From contig NZ_JAGQAZ010000001.1 in NCBI RefSeq assembly GCF_024345375.1, positions 1,088,661 to 1,152,660 of the forward strand: a DNA stretch of 64,000 nucleotides. Reading direction: 5' to 3'. The translations under genes were made by a program, and so were the position numbers. Of this stretch, positions 9,107 to 18,966 are shown in pieces; the stretch's first letter is position 1, and each line of letters starts with the position of its first letter. A model generated the notes under the pieces. That model made no database searches, was not told the origin of the DNA, and was given only the letters and a program-made list of their open reading frames with translations. Source of the DNA: Cyanobium sp. WAJ14-Wanaka. Lineage in GTDB: Bacteria > Cyanobacteriota > Cyanobacteriia > PCC-6307 > Cyanobiaceae.

Positions 9107-10624
9107 ATGCAGTTTCGTTGCCTGCCCCAGGACCTCGGCAATGCCATTGCCAGCTGGGAAGGCGACGGACTGGTGGTGGGGTTATTCGCTGAAGCAAAGG
9201 CCCTGGGCCACCAGGCCACAACCCATCAAGCCCTTGTCCAGAGATTTGGGCCCGAACTCCTGGAACGGCTAGAGCAACGCCGCTTCAAGGCAAAGCCCGG
9301 CGCATCGATCTGCATCGAGCGCCTGGGGGCAAAACCCCAAACCCTGATCCTGGTGGGCCTCGGCAACGAAGACCAATGGGATCTTGATCGTCTGCGCCAG
9401 GCCGGCGCAGCCGGCGCCAAGGCCGCCGTGGCGGCGGGAGTGGGCCAGCTGGGCCTGGCCCTACCAACCGGTGAAATACCTGCTGAAGCCGCTGGTCAGG
9501 CCATGGCCGAGGCCGTGCGTTTGAGCCTCTTTCAAGACCAGCGCTTCAAAAGTGAAAGTGAAGCCCCCAATTTGCCCAGCGAGGTGTGCCTGCTCGGCCT
9601 AGGCGGTGACCTCAAGGAGATCAACCGGGCCCTGGAGGCCGTCGATGCCATCTGCTCCGGGGTGGAGCTGGCCAGGGAATTGGTGGCCGCTCCCCCCAAT
9701 GTGGCCACCCCCCAGCACCTCGCCGATACCGCCTCGCAGATCGCCCAAGATTTTGGTCTCCAGTACCAGGTGCTTGAGCGGGCCGACTGCCAGGCCCTAG
9801 GCATGGGTGCCTTTCTTGGAGTGACCCAGGGATCCGATCTGCCACCCAAGTTCATCCATCTCACCTACAGGCCCCAGGGGGGCTCCAGCCGCAGGGTGGC
9901 CCTGGTGGGCAAAGGGCTCACCTTCGATTCAGGCGGCTACAACCTCAAAACTGCCGGCTCCCAGATCGAAATGATGAAGTTCGACATGGGCGGCAGTGGC
10001 GCCGTATTGGGGGCGGCGAGGGCCATTGGCCAGCTCCAGCCGGAAGGCGTGGAGGTGCACTTCATCGTGGCCTCCTGCGAAAACATGGTCAGTGGCGGCG
10101 CCATGCACCCCGGCGACATCCTGACCGCCTCCAACGGCAAAACGATCGAGATCAACAACACCGATGCGGAAGGGCGGCTCACCCTGGCCGATGCCCTTGT
10201 TTACGCCTGCAAGCTCGATCTCGATGCGGTTGTGGACCTGGCAACCCTTACGGGTGCCTGCCTAATTGCCCTCGGCGAAGAGATTGCTGGGCTGTGGTCG
10301 AGTAGCGATGGGTTGGCGGCTGCCCTGCTTGGCGCCGGCGACAGCAGCGGCGAGCCGCTCTGGCGCATGCCCCTCAGGCCCTCCTACAAACAGGGCCTTA
10401 AGAGCTCCATTGCAGACATGAAAAACACCGGACCCAGGCCCGGTGGCTCGATCACTGCAGCCCTGTTCCTTCAGGACTTCGTCAGCCCCAACCTGCCCTG
10501 GGCCCACCTGGATATCGCCGGCACCGCCTGGAGCGACAAGGGCAGGGGCATGGATCCCGCTGGGGCCACAGGTTTTGGCGTGCGCACCCTGGTGCATTGG
10601 GTCTGCCAGGGGGCAGCCACCTAG
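9107..10624 (+). CDS. pepA: Leucyl aminopeptidase (cytosol aminopeptidase, M17)
   Basis: Two-metal hexameric peptidase that removes N-terminal residues from peptides in the cytosol. The 505-aa length is typical. The M17 metal/active-site signatures are present: VGKGLTFDSGGYNLK (residues 268-281, metal-ligand Lys269 and Asp274), the downstream MKFDMGGSG, and NTDAEGRL (351-358). The first 170 residues form the variable N-terminal domain. It has its own 26-base spacer after the GIY-YIG gene and is followed by a small membrane protein. Confidence 0.95.
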   Translation: MQFRCLPQDLGNAIASWEGDGLVVGLFAEAKALGHQATTHQALVQRFGPELLERLEQRRFKAKPGASICIERLGAKPQTLILVGLGNEDQWDLDRLRQAGAAGAKAAVAAGVGQLGLALPTGEIPAEAAGQAMAEAVRLSLFQDQRFKSESEAPNLPSEVCLLGLGGDLKEINRALEAVDAICSGVELARELVAAPPNVATPQHLADTASQIAQDFGLQYQVLERADCQALGMGAFLGVTQGSDLPPKFIHLTYRPQGGSSRRVALVGKGLTFDSGGYNLKTAGSQIEMMKFDMGGSGAVLGAARAIGQLQPEGVEVHFIVASCENMVSGGAMHPGDILTASNGKTIEINNTDAEGRLTLADALVYACKLDLDAVVDLATLTGACLIALGEEIAGLWSSSDGLAAALLGAGDSSGEPLWRMPLRPSYKQGLKSSIADMKNTGPRPGGSITAALFLQDFVSPNLPWAHLDIAGTAWSDKGRGMDPAGATGFGVRTLVHWVCQGAAT

Positions 10625-10658
10625 GTTTAAAGCCACCTACCTCCCCATCTGAAATCCC

Positions 10659-10913
10659 ATGGCCGTTCAGAAGATCCGCTGGTATGTCAAAGCCCAATTG
10701 GGGGTTTTGCTGTTGCCGGCGGGCCTGTGCCTGTTTGGCGAAGCGGTGATCCGCAAGGGCATTCAGGTTTTAGCTGCCTCGGGAAAAATCGAAACCTTGG
10801 CCAACCCAGGGCCCTGGTTTTGGTACGGAACCCTTGGTTTGATCCTGATCAACGCCGGCGTGGGCCTGATGATCGAGAGCGGTCTGCTGCGGGGCTATCC
10901 GGGCCGCAATTAA
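10659..10913 (+). CDS. Conserved small membrane protein, function unknown
   Basis: 84 aa with two hydrophobic segments (about residues 14-31 and 54-76) separated by a short loop containing GKIETLANPGP; the N terminus (MAVQKIRWYVKAQ) is basic and likely cytoplasmic. I recognise no named family, but the layout looks like the small hypothetical membrane proteins shared by Synechococcus and Prochlorococcus. It lies 34 bases after pepA and is convergent with msrA. Confidence 0.7.
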   Translation: MAVQKIRWYVKAQLGVLLLPAGLCLFGEAVIRKGIQVLAASGKIETLANPGPWFWYGTLGLILINAGVGLMIESGLLRGYPGRN

Positions 10914-10925
10914 ACCTATGGGCCT

Positions 10926-10948
10926 ACTGGGCAATCAATAAGCCCAGT
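10926..10948. terminator. Candidate bidirectional terminator hairpin
   Basis: Inverted repeat ACTGGGC (10926-10932) / GCCCAGT (10942-10948) with a 9-base loop in the short convergent spacer between the small membrane protein and msrA. There is no clear T-tract, so termination is inferred from position only. Confidence 0.4.
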
Positions 10949-11583
10949 TACCAGGCGGCTCCTGTGCGGGCCTTGTTTCCCCAAAGGGAATCCAGGCGGC
11001 GGTCCCGACCGCAGGCCCAGCGGTAATAGTTGTATTTGACGCTGTTGCGATCGGCATAGTTCTGGTGGTAGCCCTCCCCTAGCCAAAAGCGCTGCAGGGG
11101 CTTGATCTCAACGCGGATCGCCGCCTCAGGCCTCTTCAATTCCGCCGCCGCTGCCTTCAGGCTCGCCTCGGCGGCGGCGCGCTGCTGGGGTGAATTGAAA
11201 AAGATCACCGGCCGGTATGAATCACCGCGATCACAGAACTGTCCCTTGCCATCAAGGGGGTCCACATTGCGCCAGTAGCTGCGCAGTAGGGCGGGGTAGC
11301 TGATGCGCTTGGGATCAAAACGCACCAAGACTGCCTCCTGATGACCCGTTCCCTCTCCAGATACCTGCTGATAGGTGGGATTGGCCAAGCTGCCGCCGCT
11401 GTAGCCGCTTTCGGCCTTAACCACCCCGGGCAGTTTTCCCAAATCGTGCTCTAAACACCAAAAACAGCCCCCAGCCAGCACCGCCTCCTGGGTAGGAGGT
11501 GCTGCATAGGCCAGCGGTGCCAGCCAAAACAGGGCAAGAAAAAAGCTGAACAAACCGTGGGCAATGCGCCAATTTGCCTTCAA
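10948..11583 (-). CDS. msrA: Exported peptide-methionine (S)-S-oxide reductase
   Basis: Reduces the S-epimer of methionine sulfoxide in proteins. The active-site block [11 protein letters not shown] sits right after a hydrophobic signal-like N terminus ([20 protein letters not shown]...AYAA), so this copy probably works in the periplasm or thylakoid lumen. [10 protein letters not shown] and LGEGYHQNY are also family features, and a C-terminal Cys in YRWACGRD is the likely resolving cysteine. The start is a TTG overlapping the lpxB stop (TTGA). It is the last gene of the long envelope block. Confidence 0.93.
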   Translation of the reverse strand: MKANWRIAHGLFSFFLALFWLAPLAYAAPPTQEAVLAGGCFWCLEHDLGKLPGVVKAESGYSGGSLANPTYQQVSGEGTGHQEAVLVRFDPKRISYPALLRSYWRNVDPLDGKGQFCDRGDSYRPVIFFNSPQQRAAAEASLKAAAAELKRPEAAIRVEIKPLQRFWLGEGYHQNYADRNSVKYNYYRWACGRDRRLDSLWGNKARTGAAW

Positions 11584-12770
11584 AGCGAAACCTCCAGTAC
11601 CTGATCCAGGATCGCCCTTGCCGCCCGCTGGGTAACCCCAGGTTCGCCCAACTCACTGCGCAGGCGTCCGTAGCCAACGAGCATCTTCTGGCGAGGGGCC
11701 GAATCAGCTGCAAGCAGGGGAAAAGCCTGCTGGAGGATCGCTTTGACCGTTAGGCCTTCCTGCAGCAGCTCTGGCACCAGGCGCTCCCCCAGCACCAAAT
11801 TGACCGGAGAGATGTGGGGCACGTTGAAGCGCAGGATATGGCGTGCCAGGAAAGCCGTCACCCGACTAACCCGATAGACCACCACCTGGGGCACACCGCG
11901 CAGGGCCAACTCCAAATTGACGGTGCCCGACTTGGCAATCGCCACATCAGCGGCAGCACAGAGGGCTGGTTTAAGTCGATCGGAATCGGCGGCCGGAATG
12001 ATTAGGGCCCTGACGCCCAGCTGATCCAGGTGCCTAGCCAGGTGACTTTCAAACCCAGGCAAACCGGTGGAAACCACCACCTGCAGGTTGGGATCCTGGC
12101 GCTGCAGGGAAGCGGCCGCAGCGGCAATTTTGGGAAGCATGTAGCGCAACTCCTGGCGCCTAGAGGCGGGCATCAGTAGCAGCACTGGGGCATCAACGGC
12201 CAGGCCCAGCTGCCGCCGGGCATCGGTCTTTGTTGGCAGCTCGCCGATCGTGTCCAGCAGGGGGTGGCCCACATAGGTGACGTTGGCGCCACGGCAGCGG
12301 TAAAAACGGGCCTCCTGTTCGAAGATCGCCAGGATTTGATTGGTGAAACTGATCAGGTTGCTGCGGCCCTTGGAGCCAAATTTGAAGGCCCACTCCTGGG
12401 GAGCGATGTAATAGGTGACGGGCACTTGGGGGAATTTGCGCTTCAGCCTCAGGCCAAGGCTCACGTTGGGGCCCATGTAATCGATCAAGACAACCCCATC
12501 GGGGGGCTCTCCCTTGAACCAACGCTTGAGACGGCGCTGCAGCTTCAGGGTGGGCAGCACAAAAGGGATGGCCTCGAGCAGACCAATCGCCCCCATCCGG
12601 GTGGTGTTGGCCAACAGGACAGCCCCTGCCCTTTCCATCCGCTCACCACCCAGGGCCACCACCTCTAACTGCAATCCGCGGCGCTGGGCCTCTTGATACA
12701 GGGCCTTCACCAACAGGGATCCCTGGAGATCCCCGGAAACCTCACCGGTACTAACCAAAAGGCGCAGCAT
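11580..12770 (-). CDS. lpxB: Lipid-A-disaccharide synthase
   Basis: GT19 glycosyltransferase that joins UDP-diacylglucosamine to lipid X to form the lipid A disaccharide at the inner membrane. Family features include [18 protein letters not shown] at the start, the conserved [12 protein letters not shown] segment and, towards the C terminus, [25 protein letters not shown] take the ATG at 12770, which shares one base with the lpxA stop (TGATG), giving 396 aa. It overlaps msrA by 4 bases downstream. It works with LpxC, LpxA and FabZ encoded just upstream. Confidence 0.96.
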   Translation of the reverse strand: MLRLLVSTGEVSGDLQGSLLVKALYQEAQRRGLQLEVVALGGERMERAGAVLLANTTRMGAIGLLEAIPFVLPTLKLQRRLKRWFKGEPPDGVVLIDYMGPNVSLGLRLKRKFPQVPVTYYIAPQEWAFKFGSKGRSNLISFTNQILAIFEQEARFYRCRGANVTYVGHPLLDTIGELPTKTDARRQLGLAVDAPVLLLMPASRRQELRYMLPKIAAAAASLQRQDPNLQVVVSTGLPGFESHLARHLDQLGVRALIIPAADSDRLKPALCAAADVAIAKSGTVNLELALRGVPQVVVYRVSRVTAFLARHILRFNVPHISPVNLVLGERLVPELLQEGLTVKAILQQAFPLLAADSAPRQKMLVGYGRLRSELGEPGVTQRAARAILDQVLEVSL

Positions 12771-13576
12771 CAACGCGCCCCGGGGATGGGCCCCCTCCTA
12801 GAGGGGGCCAGGGAGGCCTCCAGGAAGGCCACCAGCTGTTCAGCCGCGCCGCCCAGGGATTGGCTGCGCAACCTTTCGAGGGCCTGGGCCAGGGGCACAC
12901 CCTCTCGATAAATCAGGTTCCAGGTGCGCTTGAGTTCAGTCAACTGCTGGCCCGCATTGGCCTCGGCCAGGCCACTGCGCTGGAGGCCGATCTTGTTGAG
13001 CGCCCGCACCCGCGAGGGATGGCCCTCAACCATGGTGAAGGGGGGCACATCCCGCTCAATCCGACTCATGCCACCCACCATCGCCAGGGTGCCGATATGG
13101 ACGAACTGGTGGATGCCCAGCACTCCGCCAATCACGGCCCGGTCGCCCACCACCACATGGCCGGCCACGGCCACCCCATTGGCAATCACTATTCGATCGC
13201 CCAGCTCACAGTTGTGGCCCAGGTGGCTGTAGGCCATCAGCAAGTTGCCATTACCCAGCCGCGTTTCCTGTTCGCCGGTGGTGGCACGGTTGATGGTTAC
13301 GCACTCCCGGATCGTGTTGTCATCCCCCATCACCACGGCGGTGGGGTCACCTGAGTATTTGAGGTCCTGGGGTTCAAGGCCGATGCAGGCACCGGGAAAA
13401 ATGTGGTTGCGCTCCCCCATGCGCACCCGACCATCCAGCACCACATGGGGGCCAATCGTGCTGGCCGCACCGATCACCACATCGGCACCAATAACCGCAT
13501 AGGGGCCTACCCGAACCCCTTCACCCAATTGGGCCTTGGGATCAACAACAGCGGTGGGATGGATGGAGGTCGCCAT
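12770..13576 (-). CDS. lpxA: UDP-N-acetylglucosamine acyltransferase
   Basis: First step of lipid A synthesis: transfer of a 3-hydroxyacyl group from ACP to UDP-GlcNAc. The 268-aa protein is built of left-handed beta-helix hexapeptide repeats ([33 protein letters not shown]) followed by the helical C-terminal domain. The catalytic histidine region is in [15 protein letters not shown]. It begins 3 bases after the fabZ stop and ends in the lpxB start. Confidence 0.96.
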   Translation of the reverse strand: MATSIHPTAVVDPKAQLGEGVRVGPYAVIGADVVIGAASTIGPHVVLDGRVRMGERNHIFPGACIGLEPQDLKYSGDPTAVVMGDDNTIRECVTINRATTGEQETRLGNGNLLMAYSHLGHNCELGDRIVIANGVAVAGHVVVGDRAVIGGVLGIHQFVHIGTLAMVGGMSRIERDVPPFTMVEGHPSRVRALNKIGLQRSGLAEANAGQQLTELKRTWNLIYREGVPLAQALERLRSQSLGGAAEQLVAFLEASLAPSRRGPIPGAR

Positions 13577-13579
13577 CGC

Positions 13580-14041
13580 TCACGCCACCAAGGAGAACAT
13601 CAATTCACCGGAACAGGCCAGTTGGCCATCCACCGTTGCTTCGGCCTTCACCTTGCCAAAGCGCTGGCGCTTGAGACTCAGCAATTCGCAGGTGATCAAT
13701 AGCTGGTCTCCAGGCACCACGGGCCGGCGAAAGCGCACCCCATCAATGCCCGCAAATACAAACAGCCCCTTCGGGAGATCTGGCATCTGGGTAACGATCA
13801 GGCCGCCCACCTGGGCCATCGCCTCCACAATCAATACGCCTGGCATCAAGGGGCGCCCGGGGAAATGCCCCTGGAATTGGGGCTCGTTAATGGTGACATT
13901 CTTGATGGCCACCGCCCTCTTGCCAGGGTCGTGCTCAATCACCCGATCCACCAGGGCAAAGGGATAGCGGTGGGGCAATAGACCCTGAATCTGCTCGGCA
14001 CTGAGCACAACTAAAGAGGTTGCGGTTTCTGGCTCAGACAA
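13580..14041 (-). CDS. fabZ: 3-hydroxyacyl-ACP dehydratase FabZ
   Basis: Hot-dog fold dehydratase of type II fatty acid synthesis. It shows the FabZ signatures [14 protein letters not shown], the catalytic-His strand [23 protein letters not shown] (His in GHFPG, Glu in VEAMAQ) and [12 protein letters not shown]. 153 aa. The start is a TTG; no ATG fits between it and the conserved region. Sitting between lpxC and lpxA is the classical arrangement in which fatty-acid and lipid A synthesis share the 3-hydroxyacyl-ACP pool. Confidence 0.96.
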   Translation of the reverse strand: MSEPETATSLVVLSAEQIQGLLPHRYPFALVDRVIEHDPGKRAVAIKNVTINEPQFQGHFPGRPLMPGVLIVEAMAQVGGLIVTQMPDLPKGLFVFAGIDGVRFRRPVVPGDQLLITCELLSLKRQRFGKVKAEATVDGQLACSGELMFSLVA

Positions 14042-14076
14042 GGATTTATGGGGCAGGGGAGCGTGGAAAAGCGAAC

Positions 14077-14952
14077 CTAGGCCGCCAGGCTTTGGGGGCA
14101 GCTTGCCAAGACAGCGGCCAGGGAAGTGTGAAGCCCATGGGAGCCCCGATAGGCAAACACCTGGGCCCTTGGCAAGCCAACAAGCGCCAGATCGCCAATC
14201 AAGTCGAGGATTTTATGGCGTACCGGTTCATCGTTAAAACGCAGGGGGGGGTTGAGCCACTGGTCGCCATCGCAAACCAGGGCATTTTCCAGGCAACCTC
14301 CCTTGATTAAACCTGCTGCCAGCAACTGATCCACCTGGGAGCGCAGGCCAAAGGTGCGGGCTGGGGCGATCTCCGCAACAAAGTTCTGGGGGGTGAGGCC
14401 TAGGGAGAAGAGCTGGCGGCCAATGGCCCGATCCTGGAATTCAATGGCTGCCCCCACCTGGAAACAGGCGGCAGGTAGGGCAGTGGCAAAACTGCTGCCC
14501 TGCTGAAGAGTGACGGGTGACTCCACCATTGGGGCAGTCACGGACGTGCCTAGGGGGGCCAAACCAGCCTCAGCGATTGCTTCCACCCAGGGAAGGGCCG
14601 AGCCATCCAGCAGGGGCACCTCCTCCCCCTCCACCAGGATTTCTGCCTGACTCACCCCGGTGCCAGCCAAGGCGGCCAAAAGATGCTCCACCGTGGCTAG
14701 CCGCCCGCCCTCGAGCTGAAGGGCCGTGCAGAGCTCGGTGTCGGCGACCTGGGAAGGCTCAAGCCGCACTAGGGGATGGAATGGCTTACTTAGCCAGCCA
14801 ACCCAGTAACCCGGCCTCTCGGAGGGCTGGAGCCTGACTCTGGCCGCAATGCCGCTGTGGAGGCCCACCCCGCTGCGCTCGACTGGGCCAGCGAGGGTAT
14901 GGGCTTCGCCGTAATTCTCTGGCCAGGGATAGGAATCGAGACCGGGCAGCAC
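14077..14952 (-). CDS. lpxC: UDP-3-O-acyl-N-acetylglucosamine deacetylase
   Basis: Zinc amidase catalysing the committed step of lipid A synthesis. The zinc ligands are visible: His90 in TVEHLLAAL and the His246/Asp250 pair in [22 protein letters not shown] near the start and [13 protein letters not shown] are family features. 291 aa. The GTG start shares its first base with the last base of the bamA TAG (TAGTG). It is followed by fabZ after 35 bases. Confidence 0.96.
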   Translation of the reverse strand: MLPGLDSYPWPENYGEAHTLAGPVERSGVGLHSGIAARVRLQPSERPGYWVGWLSKPFHPLVRLEPSQVADTELCTALQLEGGRLATVEHLLAALAGTGVSQAEILVEGEEVPLLDGSALPWVEAIAEAGLAPLGTSVTAPMVESPVTLQQGSSFATALPAACFQVGAAIEFQDRAIGRQLFSLGLTPQNFVAEIAPARTFGLRSQVDQLLAAGLIKGGCLENALVCDGDQWLNPPLRFNDEPVRHKILDLIGDLALVGLPRAQVFAYRGSHGLHTSLAAVLASCPQSLAA

Positions 14953-17051
14953 TAGAACTTCCAGCCCACACCAAGGTTGAAGCGGTAGTTGCTGGTGAAA
15001 TCCTGGGTCGCGATTTCCAAGCGCAGGGGACCTACCGGGGTGTTGACAATCAAGCCCGTACCCACGGAGAAACCATCACCTGGCTTACCAAGCTTTCCAC
15101 CTGGATTGCCACTGATATCTGCCTGACTGCCAAAAGTAGTGCCAGCATCCACAAAAAGTTCGCCGCTAATAATCTTGAAAAGTGGAAATCTGTATTCAAT
15201 CGTGGCCTCTGCCATGCTCTTACCCACGCCCAAGTCGCAGGTGTAGTAGCCGCGAACTGAGTTGCCACCACCCAGACAGAACGCTTCGTAGGGGGGGACA
15301 TCTCCAACCATCGTGCCCAGGGTTCCCTGGAAGGCAAGGGCCTGTTTACAGTCTGGGGTTTCGCCATTTTTAGGCCTACAGCCCTTGAATATTTTTATCC
15401 AGTTAACCGGGATGTAATGGGTGGCACTGGCTCGCAAGCGGTTAAAAGTTGGCGAATCGGGGCCAACCGACATGAACTGCTCGGTACTTGCCGTAAAGAA
15501 ATTGCCTTTAGTGGGGTTACGGGGATCGTTGAGGGTGCTGTAGGCGGTGCCTAGGCGAAAGCTGAGCAGTTGGTTTTCAGTTGCACAATTATAAGCCAAA
15601 CAAATATTCGAGTTGGGCTGGCCAGCTATGGAAGCCCTAGCAGCAGCCGTTCCGGAATAATCCATCGGGGTTACTTTTTGGCCACCAAAAGCAAGGATCA
15701 AATTCCAGGGTGCCTTTTTAAAAGGATTGCCGCCATTCAGGGGCCGCACGAATTGAACGCTGGCACCAATGCGCTGTACCGCCACCTCATTGCCGGTATT
15801 AGTGGGCGGGGAATCGCCATTTAACGTGGCAAAGTAACTGTTATTTTCACTTTGAAAGATTTGCGGCACCTCCCTACTGAAGAAAATCCTAGTGCGCATT
15901 GAGGTGCGATATTTATTCCCCTTAATCCAAGGATTGGAGAGGCTGATATCACCCAATCCCCCATATTGTCCATAGGAGATGTTTGTTGAAAGATCCCAAG
16001 CCTTACCCCAAAGGTTGGAGTCCTGCAATTGGATCTGACCAAATACACCCTGGCTTTGGCTATAGCCCAAACCACCAGACAAAGAGCCTGAAGACTGCTC
16101 GACAATGCCAAGCACCACGGTTACCTTGCCCGGTTCTGAGGGCAGGGGCTTAAGGGTCACCTTGACATCGCCAAATAGGCCCGTGCCGTAGAGGCGCTTG
16201 ATGTCCTCTTCCAAGGTGCGGCGATTAAACAGGGCACCAGCCTTAAGGGACACCTCGCGGGTAATTACGTACAACTTGGTCTTGCCCTTAATAGTCTGAC
16301 CCTTGTCGTTGGTGGTGGAGCCTTCCTTGTTAATGAACTCCACGTCCACCCCGGCCACGGTGCCCTCCCGCACCTGCAGCTGAACATCACCATCGGGGCT
16401 GACCCGGCCAGGCCCCGTAACCCTGGCCAGGGAGTAGCCCTGGTCTGCATACCACTTCTGCAGTTCCTGCATGCGCTGCTGCAGGGTGTTGAGATTGAGG
16501 GTCTTGCCGTAGTCGGCCGCGAAGGTCTCCTTGATTACCTGGGGCGGCAGTTTGGGCTTGGCCAGGTCAAGGCTGACCTTGGTAAGCACCGGATTGGCCA
16601 CCAAGGTGACCACTAGGCGCACGCCCAAGGGGCCATCGATGGGCTTGATCTGCACATCCGAAAACCAACCGCTGGCGTAGATGGCCGAGAGATCGTTTTG
16701 CAGCTGGCTGCGGGTCACCCTGGTGCCAGGGGTTGTCACCATCGCCGCATAGGCAGCCAACTCCAGGCGCTCCCGCTCCGGATGGCCCTGAAGGCCCTCA
16801 ATGGCCACCTCGGAAATCAGTACCTGCTTTTCGGCCGGAGGGGTTTTGGCTGCCGCTGCAGGAAGATTTTTTTTGGCAGGCTGGTTTTTTGGTGCAGGCT
16901 TGTTTCCTGGCGGAGCCTGGGCCAGCGCTGGTGCAGAGGCCAAAATCATGGCCCCAATGGCGGGAAGGGCTGCCCCAATGGCGGGAAGGGCAGAGGCCCT
17001 AAAACCAAGCGAGCCAGCCATGGAAAACACTAGGGAGCGGCTAGGCCGCAA
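14952..17051 (-). CDS. bamA: Omp85/BamA-type outer membrane assembly protein
   Basis: Cyanobacterial Omp85 (Toc75 relative) that inserts beta-barrel proteins into the outer membrane. The 699-aa product has a signal peptide (cut near PALAQ), a Pro/Lys/Ala-rich linker (about residues 48-70), POTRA repeats (about residues 75-315; e.g. GSLSGGLGYSQSQGVFGQ marks the barrel entrance) and a C-terminal barrel ending in Phe (FNLGVGWKF). The VRGYYTCDLGVG region corresponds to the conserved VRGY loop of Omp85. The start is TTG at 17051; ATG at 17021 is possible but would shorten the basic n-region. The signal peptide contains a 7-residue tandem duplication (see repeat). Confidence 0.93.
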   Translation of the reverse strand: MRPSRSLVFSMAGSLGFRASALPAIGAALPAIGAMILASAPALAQAPPGNKPAPKNQPAKKNLPAAAAKTPPAEKQVLISEVAIEGLQGHPERERLELAAYAAMVTTPGTRVTRSQLQNDLSAIYASGWFSDVQIKPIDGPLGVRLVVTLVANPVLTKVSLDLAKPKLPPQVIKETFAADYGKTLNLNTLQQRMQELQKWYADQGYSLARVTGPGRVSPDGDVQLQVREGTVAGVDVEFINKEGSTTNDKGQTIKGKTKLYVITREVSLKAGALFNRRTLEEDIKRLYGTGLFGDVKVTLKPLPSEPGKVTVVLGIVEQSSGSLSGGLGYSQSQGVFGQIQLQDSNLWGKAWDLSTNISYGQYGGLGDISLSNPWIKGNKYRTSMRTRIFFSREVPQIFQSENNSYFATLNGDSPPTNTGNEVAVQRIGASVQFVRPLNGGNPFKKAPWNLILAFGGQKVTPMDYSGTAAARASIAGQPNSNICLAYNCATENQLLSFRLGTAYSTLNDPRNPTKGNFFTASTEQFMSVGPDSPTFNRLRASATHYIPVNWIKIFKGCRPKNGETPDCKQALAFQGTLGTMVGDVPPYEAFCLGGGNSVRGYYTCDLGVGKSMAEATIEYRFPLFKIISGELFVDAGTTFGSQADISGNPGGKLGKPGDGFSVGTGLIVNTPVGPLRLEIATQDFTSNYRFNLGVGWKF
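16951..16992. repeat. 21-bp tandem duplication inside the bamA signal peptide
   Basis: Two adjacent 21-bp copies (16951-16971 and 16972-16992) differ only at the last base. They encode a doubled ALPAIGA-type heptad in the hydrophobic core of the Omp85 signal peptide and keep the frame. Confidence 0.9.
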
Positions 17052-17063
17052 ATTTGAGTGACC

Positions 17064-17819
17064 TTAGCCGTAATGTCTCGGCTCAGGACACACCCCTTGG
17101 ACCCGTTTGCAGACCTGCCCGTAGGCCTCGACAACTCCCCCTAAATCCTGGCGAAATCTGTCCTTGTCGAGGATGCGGTCCTGGTCGTCGGCCACAGCCC
17201 CATCCCAGAGACGGCAGGTATCCGGGCTGATCTCATCTGCCAAGACCAGCTCACCTGATTGGGTTAGGCCCAGCTCAATTTTGAAATCGACCAGGATTAG
17301 CCCCGCTTCCGTAAAAAGCTCCAATAATTCCCGGTTGACCAGGCGGGCGAGGTCTTCGATTGCCTGGCGTTGCACCGGGCTGACCAGGCCCAGCAGTTCC
17401 AACCTGGCCTCAGTGAGCAGGGGGTCTCCATAGGCATCGTCCTTGTAATAGAGGTCGAGCAAGGGGGGATCCAGCGGAGTCCCCGCCCCAATTGGCATCT
17501 GCTTACAGAGGGAGCCCGCCGCGATATTGCGAATCACCACCTCGATCGGAATCACCCGCACCGGCCTAACCAACATCCAGTTGGATCCATCCACACCGAG
17601 GTAGTGGGTGGGCACCCCCCGGGCAGCCAAGCGTTCAAACACCAGTGCTGAGATCCGGCAATTGAGCTCACCCTTGCCAGCCAGCTGGGCCTTTTTGAGG
17701 GCGTTGAAGGCGGTGGCGTCGTCCTTGTATTCGACCGCCACCACGTCGTCGTGGTTGGTGGCATGCACTCGTTTGGCCTTGCCCTCGTAGAGCAGGGGGC
17801 CGAGGGTGTAGGCGCTCAT
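17064..17819 (-). CDS. purC: Phosphoribosylaminoimidazole-succinocarboxamide synthase
   Basis: SAICAR synthase of purine synthesis: ATP-dependent joining of CAIR and aspartate. 251 aa with the family signatures [25 protein letters not shown], the [13 protein letters not shown] block, [11 protein letters not shown] and [12 protein letters not shown]. The ATG overlaps the preceding hypothetical gene by 4 bases, so the two are probably translationally coupled. It is 12 bases upstream of bamA. Confidence 0.96.
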   Translation of the reverse strand: MSAYTLGPLLYEGKAKRVHATNHDDVVAVEYKDDATAFNALKKAQLAGKGELNCRISALVFERLAARGVPTHYLGVDGSNWMLVRPVRVIPIEVVIRNIAAGSLCKQMPIGAGTPLDPPLLDLYYKDDAYGDPLLTEARLELLGLVSPVQRQAIEDLARLVNRELLELFTEAGLILVDFKIELGLTQSGELVLADEISPDTCRLWDGAVADDQDRILDKDRFRQDLGGVVEAYGQVCKRVQGVCPEPRHYG

Positions 17820-18877
17820 GGCTTGCTTTGAAGCTGGGTTTGGGGCGGGTTTTGGGGCTGGAGAGCAGCTGCGTGGCCGCCGGCGGACCGGGGGGAGCGC
17901 AGTTGCAGTTCCAGGGCTGCCAACCGCTCCCGATCAGCTCGCGCTAATGGGGCTGGTTCAGTAATTGGGGCTTGGCGCCGGCGTGCCTGCCATTCACCGT
18001 AGGCATCGTCGATGCGGCCACTGAGTTTTAGGCGTCGCTGCATGGCCACGGAACGGCCCAGCCCCCCTTCGGCTTTATTTCCAGTTGGAGTTGGGGCATT
18101 GGCAGCATCCAGATCCAGCTGGCGATCTAGCAGCTCTGCCACCAGTCCCCAGGAGCCTGAGGCTGCGGCCTGCTCCAGGGCCAACTCCAGCAGCCGCTGT
18201 TTTTGCCCCCTTGGCAAGGAGTCTTGGGGGGGCAAAGCCTCCAGAAGGGCCACGGCCAGGGCGATGCGCTCGGCCCGCACCGCTCCGCCCTGACGGCCAG
18301 AGAGCAGCACCTCCGCCGCTTCGCGGTTACGCCCCAGGCTCTCCAGATGGCTCGCCAATAGATCCAGGGCCGAACGGGTGATCCAGCTGCCGTCTTCTTT
18401 TTGCTTGAGGGGCAGTTGGCGCAGCTCCAGGCTGGTAATGGGCCCTGAAGCCAAGTTTTGGAGGGCCTGGGCCGCCAGGCCGTGATGGAGACCGGCCGCA
18501 GCAGCCCGCCACTGCATTTCCATCCAAAGGTTTCGCTCCGCCCCTGGCGCTGGCGAAAAACGGGCCAAAACCTGCAGCGCCAAATCCGGAGCCTCGCAAG
18601 TCAGCAAAACCTGGGCATTGGCCAGCACCACCGCCAAGGGCTGGGGCGCTGGCTTGATTGTCATCAATCGCTCCTGCAGCAGCTGGACGGTGCTGCTGTC
18701 GCCCTTGGCAATGGCCTCCTCGCAGGCGCTGGCGAGATCCTGCCCAGCTCCAGACTGGGAGAGTCCAGCTTTGCCAGCTCCAGGTTGGGCGACTCCAGGC
18801 TGGCCGACCGCCAGGACCACCAAACTGGAAAGGCCTACCTTTACCAGGGCTGAAAATGGATAAGGCCGGGCCGGCAT
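17816..18877 (-). CDS. Exported protein of unknown function, TPR-like helical
   Basis: 353 aa with a signal-peptide-like N terminus (basic [15 protein letters not shown], then a hydrophobic [13 protein letters not shown] and AQ-type cleavage). After it comes a low-complexity G/A/Q stretch, then Leu/Ala-rich helical repeats (about residues 45-275) resembling a TPR-like solenoid, and a charged C-terminal tail ending in [10 protein letters not shown] recognise no named family. It begins the purC-bamA-lpx block, so an envelope role is plausible but only inferred from context. Confidence 0.75.
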   Translation of the reverse strand: MPARPYPFSALVKVGLSSLVVLAVGQPGVAQPGAGKAGLSQSGAGQDLASACEEAIAKGDSSTVQLLQERLMTIKPAPQPLAVVLANAQVLLTCEAPDLALQVLARFSPAPGAERNLWMEMQWRAAAAGLHHGLAAQALQNLASGPITSLELRQLPLKQKEDGSWITRSALDLLASHLESLGRNREAAEVLLSGRQGGAVRAERIALAVALLEALPPQDSLPRGQKQRLLELALEQAAASGSWGLVAELLDRQLDLDAANAPTPTGNKAEGGLGRSVAMQRRLKLSGRIDDAYGEWQARRRQAPITEPAPLARADRERLAALELQLRSPRSAGGHAAALQPQNPPQTQLQSKP

Positions 18878-18966
18878 GTAGAGAAGGTGGGCACGGCGGC
18901 CCGCAATGCGGCGCCCAACCTAAGGGAGCTGCTGCGCTCCTTCCAACCCCCATCCCCCCCAAGTAG

